Of a stretch of 64,000 nt of DNA, positions 46,691-58,700 are shown piece after piece. Position numbers and translations under genes: made by a program. The stretch's first letter is position 1, and each line of letters begins with the position of its first letter. The notes below the pieces were generated by a model that ran no database searches, was not told the origin of the DNA, and was given only the letters and a program-made list of their open reading frames with translations. The DNA is taken from contig NW_023365820.1 in NCBI RefSeq assembly GCF_000003815.2, positions 220,451-284,450 of the forward strand, read 5' to 3'. This DNA is from Branchiostoma floridae (Eukaryota > Chordata > Leptocardii > Amphioxiformes > Branchiostomatidae).

Positions 46691-47179
46691 GGCATCTGGG
46701 AATGAAGACTATAAAGAATTCTATGTGAATCAAACAGCGAATAATTTAGAAATTTCATATCCAAACTAGAAAAGTTTATTTTATAAACTCTTAAATTGAT
46801 CTGTTACTTATATTAAACATTTTGGTCTTTTTTTCTGTGGCTTTTTTGGTCTAGGTTTGAAATACTGCTAATGCTAATGCTACGACCTATTTCCAAAAAC
46901 CTGGCTATTATATGGTGCAATATTTCAAGAAATGGCAAAGTTTGTACCCCCCCCCCCCCAAAAAAAATCCTTCAGCTTCTTGTACCTTAGATAACTTATT
47001 TCCAATAATCTTACAATTACATGATGCTATCTTACAAGTGGCAAAGTTTGTTAAACCAACAAACATTCCTTCACCTATCTTGAAATAGTTAAACTGTGAT
47101 ATCACTCACGAAAATTGGACTCCCCCGAACTTTCGACTGCACAGCATCAGTCTTTGTCAAGGAGAAAACCACCAATCCA

Positions 47180-47357
47180 CTGCTGTTGTGACGTCACGTT
47201 AAGCATATAGAACACGTGACTCAGTGAGCAGTGGATCATAGATCACAGTAAGTCTATGGCGCCCACCGTCTCTATTCAGGGATGGTTGTAAAGCTATTGG
47301 TGGATGGTTGTCTAAGCGTGTTCTATCTGCATAACGTGACGTCACGACAGCAATCCA
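47180..47357. mobile_element. Inverted-repeat element with TGACGTCA-containing arms
   Basis: The left TGTGACGTCACGTTAAGCAT then ATAGAACACG and the right CGTGTTCTATCTGCATAACG then TGACGTCAC are reverse complements with few mismatches, about 100 bases apart. Each arm contains a full CRE-type palindrome. Confidence 0.65.
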
Positions 47358-47485
47358 TTTTTTTGTGTTGGGAAATACTGTTCAACTATTTCACCAACGC
47401 AGATGAACTTTCAACTTAATTCATTCACCTACGTGTACTTTAGATAACTTATTTGGTACAGAGCCGAAGGCCCGAAGATGTTACG

Positions 47486-47802
47486 NNNNNNNNNNNNNNN
47501 NNNNNNNNNNNNNNNNNNNNNNNNNNNNNNNNNNNNNNNNNNNNNNNNNNNNNNNNNNNNNNNNNNNNNNNNNNNNNNNNNNNNNNNNNNNNNNNNNNNN
47601 NNNNNNNNNNNNNNNNNNNNNNNNNNNNNNNNNNNNNNNNNNNNNNNNNNNNNNNNNNNNNNNNNNNNNNNNNNNNNNNNNNNNNNNNNNNNNNNNNNNN
47701 NNNNNNNNNNNNNNNNNNNNNNNNNNNNNNNNNNNNNNNNNNNNNNNNNNNNNNNNNNNNNNNNNNNNNNNNNNNNNNNNNNNNNNNNNNNNNNNNNNNN
47801 NN
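47486..47802. other. Assembly gap (317 N)
   Basis: Run of N; no annotation possible. Confidence 1.
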
Positions 47803-48784
47803 GAAAGAAAAAAATGCACCAACAAGTTTGAATAGACGTACTTATTACTTTTCTATTTCTGCTTGAGGAAACTCAATCTCGCTTTGCCATGACCTCGCAG
47901 ACCCTGCGCAATTCAGTTAACTGATTTGATTGGCCATCGTCGCCAACCGTAATCCATGTAATGACAAATCGTAAACAAGCTCCTCTACCCTCCCACGAAA
48001 GTATTAACGTCTAGTCCTGTCATGCACGGAGACTTTGTTTGAGGTATCGCACGACAATTTGCGAACTAATCTTCGCGCCATTTTTATGGACTTACGAGGG
48101 ATTTCACACGCCGAGACGTCGCCTCGATCAAAGCTTCTTAAGTGCTTTTCCTATTGAGGTGCTGTCGTCTGAAAGCCCTTTACGTCTTAAGCGGAATTGG
48201 GTTATTGATAAGTCTGTGAGATAAGAAAGATGAGTCGGACTAACCCAAATCGCATCGTTCTTGAGCACACGTGTGAAGCTATGTACATGACAGCAGTCTA
48301 CAACATATGAATATATTCTAGGGACAAAAAACACACGACAATACAAGCTTATAATGTACTACTGCCTTTTTTAATGTAAATATTCCAATTCATTAAGTAT
48401 CCATGTTCGATGGCATCCATGTGAGAACTGCTAACTTGGATGCCATCTGAATTGCCTAGTTGCAATTTTCATATTGAATAGTAGCGTTAACTTTATAGTA
48501 GAGTGCGTGTATTTCCATTTTCTTCCATGCCCGCCATCTTGGATTTTGTCAATCCTGAAAATTTCAAAGCATGCCGGGATACTTTATTATGATACTTTGG
48601 GACTATCTAGTACTGTTTTTTCTTTTTTTTTGGGGGGGGGGGTGTTTCTTAGATTAATTGGCGAGTTTTTTACGAGATTCTTTAGTAGGTACCGCTTATA
48701 CAAACGCATAGCAAATATTAACGCACAAGTTGGGCAATAAGCGACATATGTAAACTTTACAATTAAAACTGTTATTGTTGTTTC

Positions 48785-49010
48785 CTACAAACATACACGC
48801 ACACAAAAAACACATGCATGCACAAAAAGCACAAATGTATACATTATATAGAAGCACATAAACACAAGCACGCATACAAATGCACATGCACAAATGAATG
48901 CACGTACACGGGCGCACATGCGTACATGTATATACAATGTCATGTACAAACCACACAAATACACGAATACATACACACAGAAACACATACACATATTTTC
49001 ATTCGTCTGA
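48785..49010 (+). repeat. CA/ATGCAC-rich microsatellite
   Basis: Irregular ACACAC, GCACATGC and TACACA tract. The long frames across it are low-complexity shadows. Confidence 0.9.
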
Positions 49011-49772
49011 ACTGCTTTGCAAGGAACAAGCTCTGCTTCGAAATACATGACATCAAGTAATATACTTCAGCAGCAGTTTGACAAAGCTTGTTTAAATAAC
49101 CTGTGGCTATCCGTACATATTAACTGTCAAACGTAGCCGGGGAACAATAAATAATTTTTCTATGCGTTTGTGAAATGTCTAGAAGTTGTTAATTTATTGT
49201 ATTATTTTCTACAACAATATTGTGCTCACCTTCTATCTTTTGTATTTTCTACTGACAGGCATTTTGCAGAAAATGGAAAAAAATGAAATGTGATGCCCTT
49301 TTCTAGAACCTTTGACCTAACTACCCTGATCAGTGTCCCCAAATTACCTGTCGGGAGGAGGGGGTATTTGACCTCCATTTTGACCTTCACTTTCTGCTAC
49401 TCTACACAAACAGACAAACAGACATGCCAAAAACAATAAATGTACAATGAATTTCAAATACACATGAATGTTGCAACTGTAACAAGAGTTTTATGAAGAA
49501 ATTTAATTGATGATGCCCATTCACGAATCACAATGTGTTACGTTACGTGACCTACGTGTTGTTATCGCTAACATGTGTGTGTTTTACAAATTGTCTTCTT
49601 AGCACCACATCCTTTCTAGCTATATGTACTTCTCTCTGATTGACATTTTTCTTTATTGTCTTCGTCTTTCCCACTGTCCTGACGTAAGGACTGTCCTTGA
49701 AAACAAAAGGTCACACATTTTCCTCTCGTCCCCAGGCTCTAACAGACTGTCCCGGAAGATCCTGAGAACAAG

Positions 49773-52700
49773 ATGACGAATCGCGCTGCCCTTTCTGTGG
49801 CTGTGTTCCTGGCCTCTGTCGGCATTATCGGCGCCATTAGAGGTACTGTGTTCATTTTGTCTGTCTCTGGTACATCCTTAGGTGCCCATTAGAGTGGGAA
49901 AATTGTTGCTATTTACGGACAAGAATAGAAGCAAAGACTTAAATTGTCAGGAGTTATTGCAAAAAGAAAGGAAATAAATGTGCGCTAGGTCTTCAACCCC
50001 TGCAACTAACTTTTTTTAAAGCAGAGGTTAAGTACATAGTGCAATAGAAGTATAATTTGTATTTTGATGAAGCATTCATATATTTCTAGTTTATTTATGA
50101 TATGACAAGTGTCTTTTAGTGTCAAACGCCTGTATTGTGACCTCATTGTGTTTTCTATCGATATCTTAAAGTTTGTTTTAGTCTCATGCTTATTTTTATT
50201 ATGTATATCTTTGATTTATATATACTTACTGCCTTAATTTTCCTAACTTATTCATATGCTACTTACGTCGATTTATCAAATTTGATAAAAGTTGGCCAAC
50301 TTACAGGCGTTCTACCTTCAGACCAGTTTTGCACACTTTTGGTATTCTTTCGATTTTTTATTTCTAATAATGATTTGTGAAAGATTAAATAAACCAAAAA
50401 AAAATAAGAACGACTTTTCACAATCTAAATCTAATTATCAGAGTTTTGCATGTGACTTTGCATGGACAACATAGTTTGAGAATGGTAATAAATGCAGCAT
50501 TCTATACTTGAGACGCCTTCAGCGCTACACCCCCCCCAATCCAATTTTCATTTTTCAAGAATAAGAATTGATAGCTAGAGCTAATATCCATTAAACAGGA
50601 GGTTGGCGGTCAAATTGCCTGTGCAGAATAATGGTCTTATCGTCCCATGCATATTCCTCGTGCTCCTACGGTACTGCACTTAATATCAATATCATGAAGG
50701 TCAAGCAAAGGACGCTCGCATTTGCCTTATCCTGGCGTCAAGCTACGTTTTTCTACAGGTTTGAGATTTCAGCTTCGTCTTTCATCGTAAATAGATTTGT
50801 GTAGCTTTCCCCAAACTAAAGCAAATTAAAGAACTGATGCGGTAATGGTCTGAAACAATATTGCATTTAGCATTAGGGACCAATAAGAGAATAGAGCGTA
50901 AGATATAGCTTTAGAAAAATGGCTCTTCGAAGAGGACCAAGGTGAAGATTTATCGTAATGTCAGTTAGCCATCACTATCAACTTAGGGGTAGTATAATTA
51001 TGAAGGTAATTCAAAGTTCAGTATTTTGTTGAGATACTATACAGATTATGTAAAGGAGTCAAAAGATATGGTATTAGCAGAGGAGTATTTTTTGATGGAA
51101 GTAAGGTAGTAAGGAATATGATGACTGCTAGACATCAGTACCAATTGGATTGTCCGTTGCACTTTCCGATGATTAGACTATCTAGTACGTAAGTCGTACT
51201 ATTACTCTTAGGATACCAATAAGGTAATGGGGGCATAAGATATGACTTTAGAAAAAAAATTGCCTTTTCGACGTGGGCTAAAGTAAAAATAATTCTATTC
51301 TTAATACCACCTAGCCATTTACTAACAACTTATGGAAATATGATTATAAATGCAAATCATAGTATAGTATTTTGTTAGGATACGGATAAGTTAAAGGGAT
51401 CAAAAGATATGGTATTAGCAGAATGGTACCTTTGATTGGGAGCAAGGTAATAAGGGATATGATGCCCGTTAGCCATTTTAGTACCAATTGGATTGTCCGT
51501 TGCATTTTTGGATGATTAGACTATCTAGTATATAAGTCGTATTTCAATATCACTCTTAGGACAACAATGAGGTAATGGGGACATAAGATATGGCTTTTGA
51601 AAAACGGGATTTTCGCCGGGGATGGGGTGGCAAAAGTAAAAGTCTTTATTTTATGTAATATCAACTTGCCATTACTAACAACGTATGGGCATTGTGATTA
51701 TGATCACAGTCAATATTTTGTTCGGATACAAATTTGTTAAAGGGGGTTAAAAGGCATTGCATTAGCAAAAAAGTCTATCTGGCTGGAAGCATGGTGATAA
51801 GGAATATGATGACTGTAGCCCTCAGTACCAATTGGAGTGTCCATTGCATTTTGTATGATTAGTACGTAAGGGGTATTTCAATATCACTCTTAGGATACCA
51901 ATAAGATAATGGGGACATAAGATATGGCCATAGAAAAGACTGGCTTTAGAATAAGGGGTCAAAATGTATGGTATTACTGATAGAGCCTTCACACTGAAAC
52001 TGAATTAGCAGGAATCAAGCAGAACAAGCCGGAATGAAGTATTTGCAATATTCGTGCCACATTCTGGGCCATTCCGAGTGGGAATTCCAAATGGACCTTA
52101 TATCCCCTTCACACGAGAAGGAATGAGCCAGAATGCAGTCAGAATGAAAAAAGTAATTTCTATTCCTGGGAATTCGTACTGTATTCGAGAAATTCTTACT
52201 GCATTCCAGATATTCTTTCGGCCACATTCGGACAGGATTCGAAGGTGTGGCTTGCCGTTTCGATTCTCCATCGAATGAGATAAGAATGTTTCGAATAATG
52301 TTGGAATGCCGCAAATCTTGTTATACTGCAGGTAGAATAGTTAGAACACACTTAGAATCCACTTCGAATGTCATTCGATATTTCTCCACTTCCAATGCAC
52401 CTCGACAGTTTTTAATATGTCTAAAACTTTCGGGTCAGCCAAAAGAACGGGGACGAATAGCTGGAATGCAGTAAGAATGTCTTGAACACACTACGAATTG
52501 CCCGGAATATGTCAGGAATAGAAAATAATTTTCATTCCGACGGCATTCCGGCTGATTCTTGCTCTCGCGTGAAGGGGGCTTGAAGAGTATCCCTGGTTGG
52601 ACGCAAAATAAAATAAAAAATGCAATGCCTGCTAGCCATCAATACCAAATGGATTTTTCATTGTTATTTGGAACAATTTATGTTATAACGTAAATCTTGC

Positions 52701-55700
52701 TCTATAAAATACGTTTGTGTAATGGGTTAAAAATATATGACAATGGTACAACCTGTTCTGAGGTTGGGACCAAAGAAAGATTTTTGTTAATGCCATTATT
52801 ACCTACAATTGGGCTGTAAAATCACATTATGAACCCAAGTCTTTTTCAGTAAAACTATTAGGATAAATGCTACGAAATAGGGTCAAAAGATAGGGCATTG
52901 CGGAAAGTGGCTTTCTAGTTGGGACCAGATTCCATCATTTGGTTTTCCACCGTAGAAAATGAAAATGTATCAGATTATGAACGTAAACCATGTTTCAATA
53001 TCTCTATTAGAATAAAGACCAGGTAATTGTAATAGAAAGATATGACATTAGGAAAATTGACTTCCTTCTTAAAGTCGACGTACAAAATACAATAATGGCT
53101 AACGATTCGCCGTCCACTTTGTGGCTGTAAGGTTGTGTACGTAAATTACTTTTTTTTAATATTACCTTTTGCATCAACTTACGGATTTCCTCAATGTAGG
53201 AAACAAGTCAATATCATTCCAATTCACCCTCTCTGGTATTGCAGTCGGACCTGCACTTCAGTTTGGTCTATTTAGAATTCTCTTTCTTCAGGCACAATGT
53301 CTTTCATTTGAACCTATTTGACCGCATGGGTTCCTTTGAGCCATAGCAGGGTTTACAGCTATTTGAACCCACCCTCTGGAAACAAAAGAAAACGTTTTAC
53401 ATTACCACCAAGGTTATTGATGGCACACTCAACGCGTAATTGCCAAAGATGGAGCATTTTCCTTCAAGTCTTCTTCTTAAAAAGGTTCTCTTACACGCAT
53501 GAAATATTGAAGGACACGCTCGTAGAATTTTCTTAGCTTGACCTTGGAATTTAGCTTGTTCAACGAGGGTAAATTGTGGCAAATGTTCGAAGACCAATTC
53601 TTAAGCTTGGTAATGCCCTTTGGTCAGAAATCGGCAGGCATTGAATCACCTCCGTTTCTGATATAACGTCCTTGTGTAGGGTTAGTAAAATCCTCAAGAC
53701 GTGTTTTCACATACATATTGGTTTAAGTCGTGTACAAGAATATCTATAGAATTTTTCTATATACGTCAAAGGGTTGTAGTACGTTTTTCGAATCGCAAAG
53801 TGCAGAAAATCCCTGTTTTTGTATGATGCTATAAAAAGTGTTTCCATGTATTAGTTTATTATTTTTGTTTTATTTGTTGTCAATTTTAGTATACATATTT
53901 AGTATATACAAATCGACTGATTGTCGAAAGTCAATAATACAATAGTTTACTAAAAAAATCAAACAAAGGCAAATATTAGCAAATGCTATTTTCTGATTAA
54001 TTTACCTGATAATCTAGAGAAGCGCATAATGCAAACAAACTTATGTTTTTTTCCTTAAATACAATTTTACATGAATGAATGATTTGCATACTTCGATATA
54101 GTTACCAGTTATTGTTAAAAGTTCTTCAGAATTTTTTTGCTAATAATGAGGTCCATCCGATTTTGAATTCTTGCCTATTTCTTTTGTAACCTCCTGGAAA
54201 CCTTAAAGTAATTTCCCAATAACTGATGTACTGTACAGAAACTAAAAGACAAGGAAAATGAATGACCATGTCGGTCAGTATCGAAGTAGCGCCTACAAAT
54301 AGATACATCCGGTCGTTAGGGGTCAAAAACCGCACCATTAGTCCATTCCCTGCCCTTTAAGAGAGTTGTGTTTTGGCCTTTTCTTCATTTTCTCGCCTGA
54401 GAAGTCGATTTGTTTTTGTCAAATCCAATGGCTGTTGTAGAATCATGACATTTAATGTAGAGAGTGTATATATATTTACAAAATGATAACCACATGCTCA
54501 TGACCGCCTCATTGGTTCAACATTTTAAAGGTGGTATGATCTCACTGCACTTGCGTCACGCTTGCGTCACTGTGGGGTTCGAAAGATACTCAACGAATTT
54601 CAGAGATAAAGAACGATTCTTTTTTACTTTTTGTGTATTTCCTCGTCTTCTAAGTCATACTTATTACGCAACATCTGAATGATAAAAGATTGTCCAAAAT
54701 TACAGAACAGTGACGCAGTGAGCGAACTCCACAGTGACGCAAGCTTGACGCACGTGCAGTGAGATACCACCTTTACACTAAAGATGGACTGTTTTATCGA
54801 TGTCTGAACTTGGCATGTCGCCACTTTTCTGATTTTAGAGTTGATAGATAACGTTGCCAGGCATATCAGGTGACAAAATCAATGTTGCGAATCAGTAAAA
54901 CGTAAAGCAGTGTCGTTTTTATAGATATCATCAAGTACAAAGAAATGAAAAATTTCTTCGTCTTCAATGTTCCATAAGGCTGATTTTCTTATATTCTAAT
55001 GACAAATTTCAAAACAGAAAACAGGAAATAGATATAAACGGGAAACACTAGTACTAGTACTGCTGCTATACTTCAGTTCTATAATTACCAACAAGGGAAA
55101 TCTATCTGAAACGCAATATTTTCCCATTTCTTTGTTCTTTTATGTATAACTGATATTCTGCTGTTACTCTATATCTTTGTCTTCGTTAAATCAATAGTTT
55201 TTTTTTGGTCACATATCTAGTGCAAACTCCATGGTAATAATTCATGAAAGACAAAAAAGCATGAAGTAAAAAATGGAAAGAAAAATACCGGTTTTGGTGC
55301 CGACTGTACCTTTATTCTGGCACAATTCAGGCGTACAGATTTGCAAAAGAAGTTCGGACGACAACCGTCATGATATGTCGTTTCAAGTTTCTTTCCCAAG
55401 AACAGAGTGTCTAAGTATGGCGAGTATATCAAACCCAGGACCTATAAGTGCTAAGCCACATTGACTGTTACGCCACACCGACGCCAATATGGAAAGAAAG
55501 AGAACAACATACTTCTCCTATATACCTCTCCTATACAAAATGATGCATTTTATTCATAGTCACGTTTCCCCTAGATACATATTCTTCTCTCGTTTTTCTA
55601 AACTTATTACTGTTAACAAGGGACCCTCACGTCCCTACACGTACGTCCAGACAGTCTGAACACCAGATCACTGATGGGGATTTAATGCTGATCTGGCGGG

Positions 55701-58700
55701 GAGTCCGACGTATTGATTGGGTTTAACGGTCCCGTCTGGCCTGGCCGAATAAATGACCCCCTAGTATGAGAGGGATTGATGGATATGGGATGATCACTAC
55801 GGGCGTTTGGGCAGCAGGCCCATTTCTATACGTCTTCTTTGGGAATTTCAGATGAAAAGGCTTGGGTTGTACCGGGGTTAAAGAAGGGGGAGGGGGGCAA
55901 GAAGGAGGGTGATCGTTTTGCTGAGGCAAAACAGTACCTGTTTGAAAATGTCAATTAAAGTTTGAGTTCTTCGTCGTAAATGGTTCGATTAACAAACATA
56001 TGATGCTTTTTTTAGATTGTAATAATTGAAAAGTCAACGATGCACCGGGGTTAAGCAAGCTTAGAGGGGGTAGGAGAGAGAGCCATCGCTTTGGTGACTT
56101 TTCAAAAGCGTTTGATGGCACAGTTTTGAATTATTTTGACTGTATGTTGAAATAGCACGTGTGTACCGGGGTTAAGTAAGGTGAGGGGGAAGAGGGAGTA
56201 GGGCAGTCTTTTTGGTTTAAGCAAATCCGTCAGTTTTTAAGATATCGATTTTTTAGCGTTTGATATCACTATACTGTATACTTTAAGTTGCTGTCACATA
56301 CATCCTACTTTGGCAAGTGTGATGAAACAGTGTGTACTATGGTCAAGGGAGGGAAGGCTGGTAAGAGGGAGGACAATCGTTTTGGTTGAGGCAAATCGGT
56401 ACTTTTCGGGTAAGAAACATCGGCTTTTCTAAAGATTTGATATGACTTTCATGCATAATCTATCCACACATGTGCTTATCTGATATCTATTCAGGACCAA
56501 AACTTTTTTTTCATTGAACACTGACCATTCTAACGCAAACTAAAAATATCTTAAAACAGCTGACACATTTGCCGACTAATAGTGGGGCTGATGGACGGTT
56601 GAATGGATGGATTCGGACTCTAATTTTTCTAAAGTACTAACAACCACCGATATAAATATCCTACGTATGCACATGGAATTTATAGATCATTGTTTACTTC
56701 TGTAAAATAACGCTGAAAACAAAATCCTTTACACTCAAATTTCCAAAATCATCTTGTCTCCGTACGCAAATGGATATGTGATTTACTGTCAATTAACCGA
56801 TCACGAGGGAGACAAAGTAGTGCAATTAGACTACAAAATACTGCGGTAGCAAAGTAATGTGGCCTTGGGGGTGGGTGGAAAATGAATTATATTCGCTAAC
56901 TTCGTGGGCAATCGTCCAAACAACCAGTTTGGGTCACCATGGTGGATCGTTAAAACGAAGTTGTGTAACTTGGTCGTCGGCAATTTCCGGAGAGATTTGA
57001 ATGTTCCCATAATCCCTTGGGAATAACGGTAGCTTTTGTGTGATAGAGCTAGCGGTGTGCACAACTGTCAAATAACATTAGAACCAATCACAAATTGCAT
57101 TACAGAAGGAGAAATCGTTACAGGACATGTACTTGCATAGAATAGATTATATACTAGTGCAAGCTTAAGGCTAACGTTAGGATTTTGCTGTTTACTATTT
57201 TTGAAAATATATCATCAGTTAACGTTTTATATTTGTAATTTGAGTAGAATTTTACTTTGCTTTTTTGTATTATCTCATCTTTCTTTTTGTTTATTTATTT
57301 ATTCATTTTGTGCTGGTGGGGCACTACAGAAGATCAGGCAACATTTGTTTTGTGGGTTTTCTGTTTTTCTGAGTGTTTGACCTTTTCCGCCGCCTATCTA
57401 TTTTTTATTCGTCCCTGGATTGCTCCTTGTATGAAATGACATGCATGTTTGATCTTTTTACTAACAATTGATAATATATAAGGAATGTCGAAGTCGGTAA
57501 GGTGTTGCGTATTGATATGTGTTTTCTTCTTGTACCCAGGTCTCCCAGCATGCCGTTCGACAGACGAATGTGTGCAGGGAATGAGGTGCAAATACCACAG
57601 TACCTGCGGATACTCTTTCTGTATGGTAAGTTTTACTTGTCCACACTGAAATGTTAACAAATGCCGTAACAGGTACAAAGTCCTAGTTTAAAACAGTTAT
57701 TGTTATAGTATAAGGCTCGCGCAAGGGGGCGTTGCAGCAAGAGTGCTTACTACACACGTGACTAACTCTGTGTCCCCCTCACCCCTATTCGTAACTAGGA
57801 CAGATTTGGCTATTCTCCAAGCAGATATAGTAGTAGTCGGAAAAATTACACGAGCGCTCTTCCTAGGCGCAGAAAATTTAAGAAAATTAGAAATTCTTGC
57901 CTTTCTTGAAAAAAAAATGCGAATCAGCTCTGCTAGAAGGTCTGCAAATGAAAATCTGCAGTTTTTTTTTCAGACATTGATGCAGGAGGATACAGGAATC
58001 AGTCACATGCAGGGTAATTTTCTTGACTCAGAGCCAAAAGGTCAGTCAATTGTCAAGGAGGTAACTGGACCAGATCCCTCAGTTATGCTTGGCAAACGGA
58101 CAGTAGGAGCAAATCGAGAAACGCCATGAAGCAGTGAAATCGAAACGAATACTAATCAGCAGATGTTGTGGAGCGGAAAATTGCAACGTTTTCTCACTTC
58201 CACAAATGGTACAAACTTCGACCTTAACACATCTGCTTGAAGATGAAAAAACTACATCTGATAATCCGAATATTATTACCAAATGCCATGCTTCTTGCAA
58301 CGGGCTGGGCGGGTGCCCTGCTATACAAGACTAACTCTACAAGGCCGTAGGTTTACTGGTATTTCTCTGATAACCTGTATTCGACACGGGCACTGATTTC
58401 ATGCAGGCTTGTCTCATCCCTCATTTGAAAGGAAATCCGGTTAAATCTCAGTTCCACCCTTTTGTCGGCCATGTACGTAATTGCGGATATCCATTCGACA
58501 TTCGGACATATCAGCGCACAAGGTATAAGCCCCTAATTCCATTCCCGTATTTCTCTCCAAGGATTTCGGTAATTGCAGGTGATCGCTGGGTTAGTACTGT
58601 AAAACCCAGAATTGTAGCATAGGGTAAAAAAAGTCATAATATTGCATTGGAAAAAGTGGCGTTGAGTATAATAACGGTAGGGTGTTTAGCTCAACGCTCA

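Noticed and set aside
57743-58129. 128-codon frame in intron 2 of the cysteine-rich gene
   Set aside because: No ATG at its start, no splice support and no recognised family.
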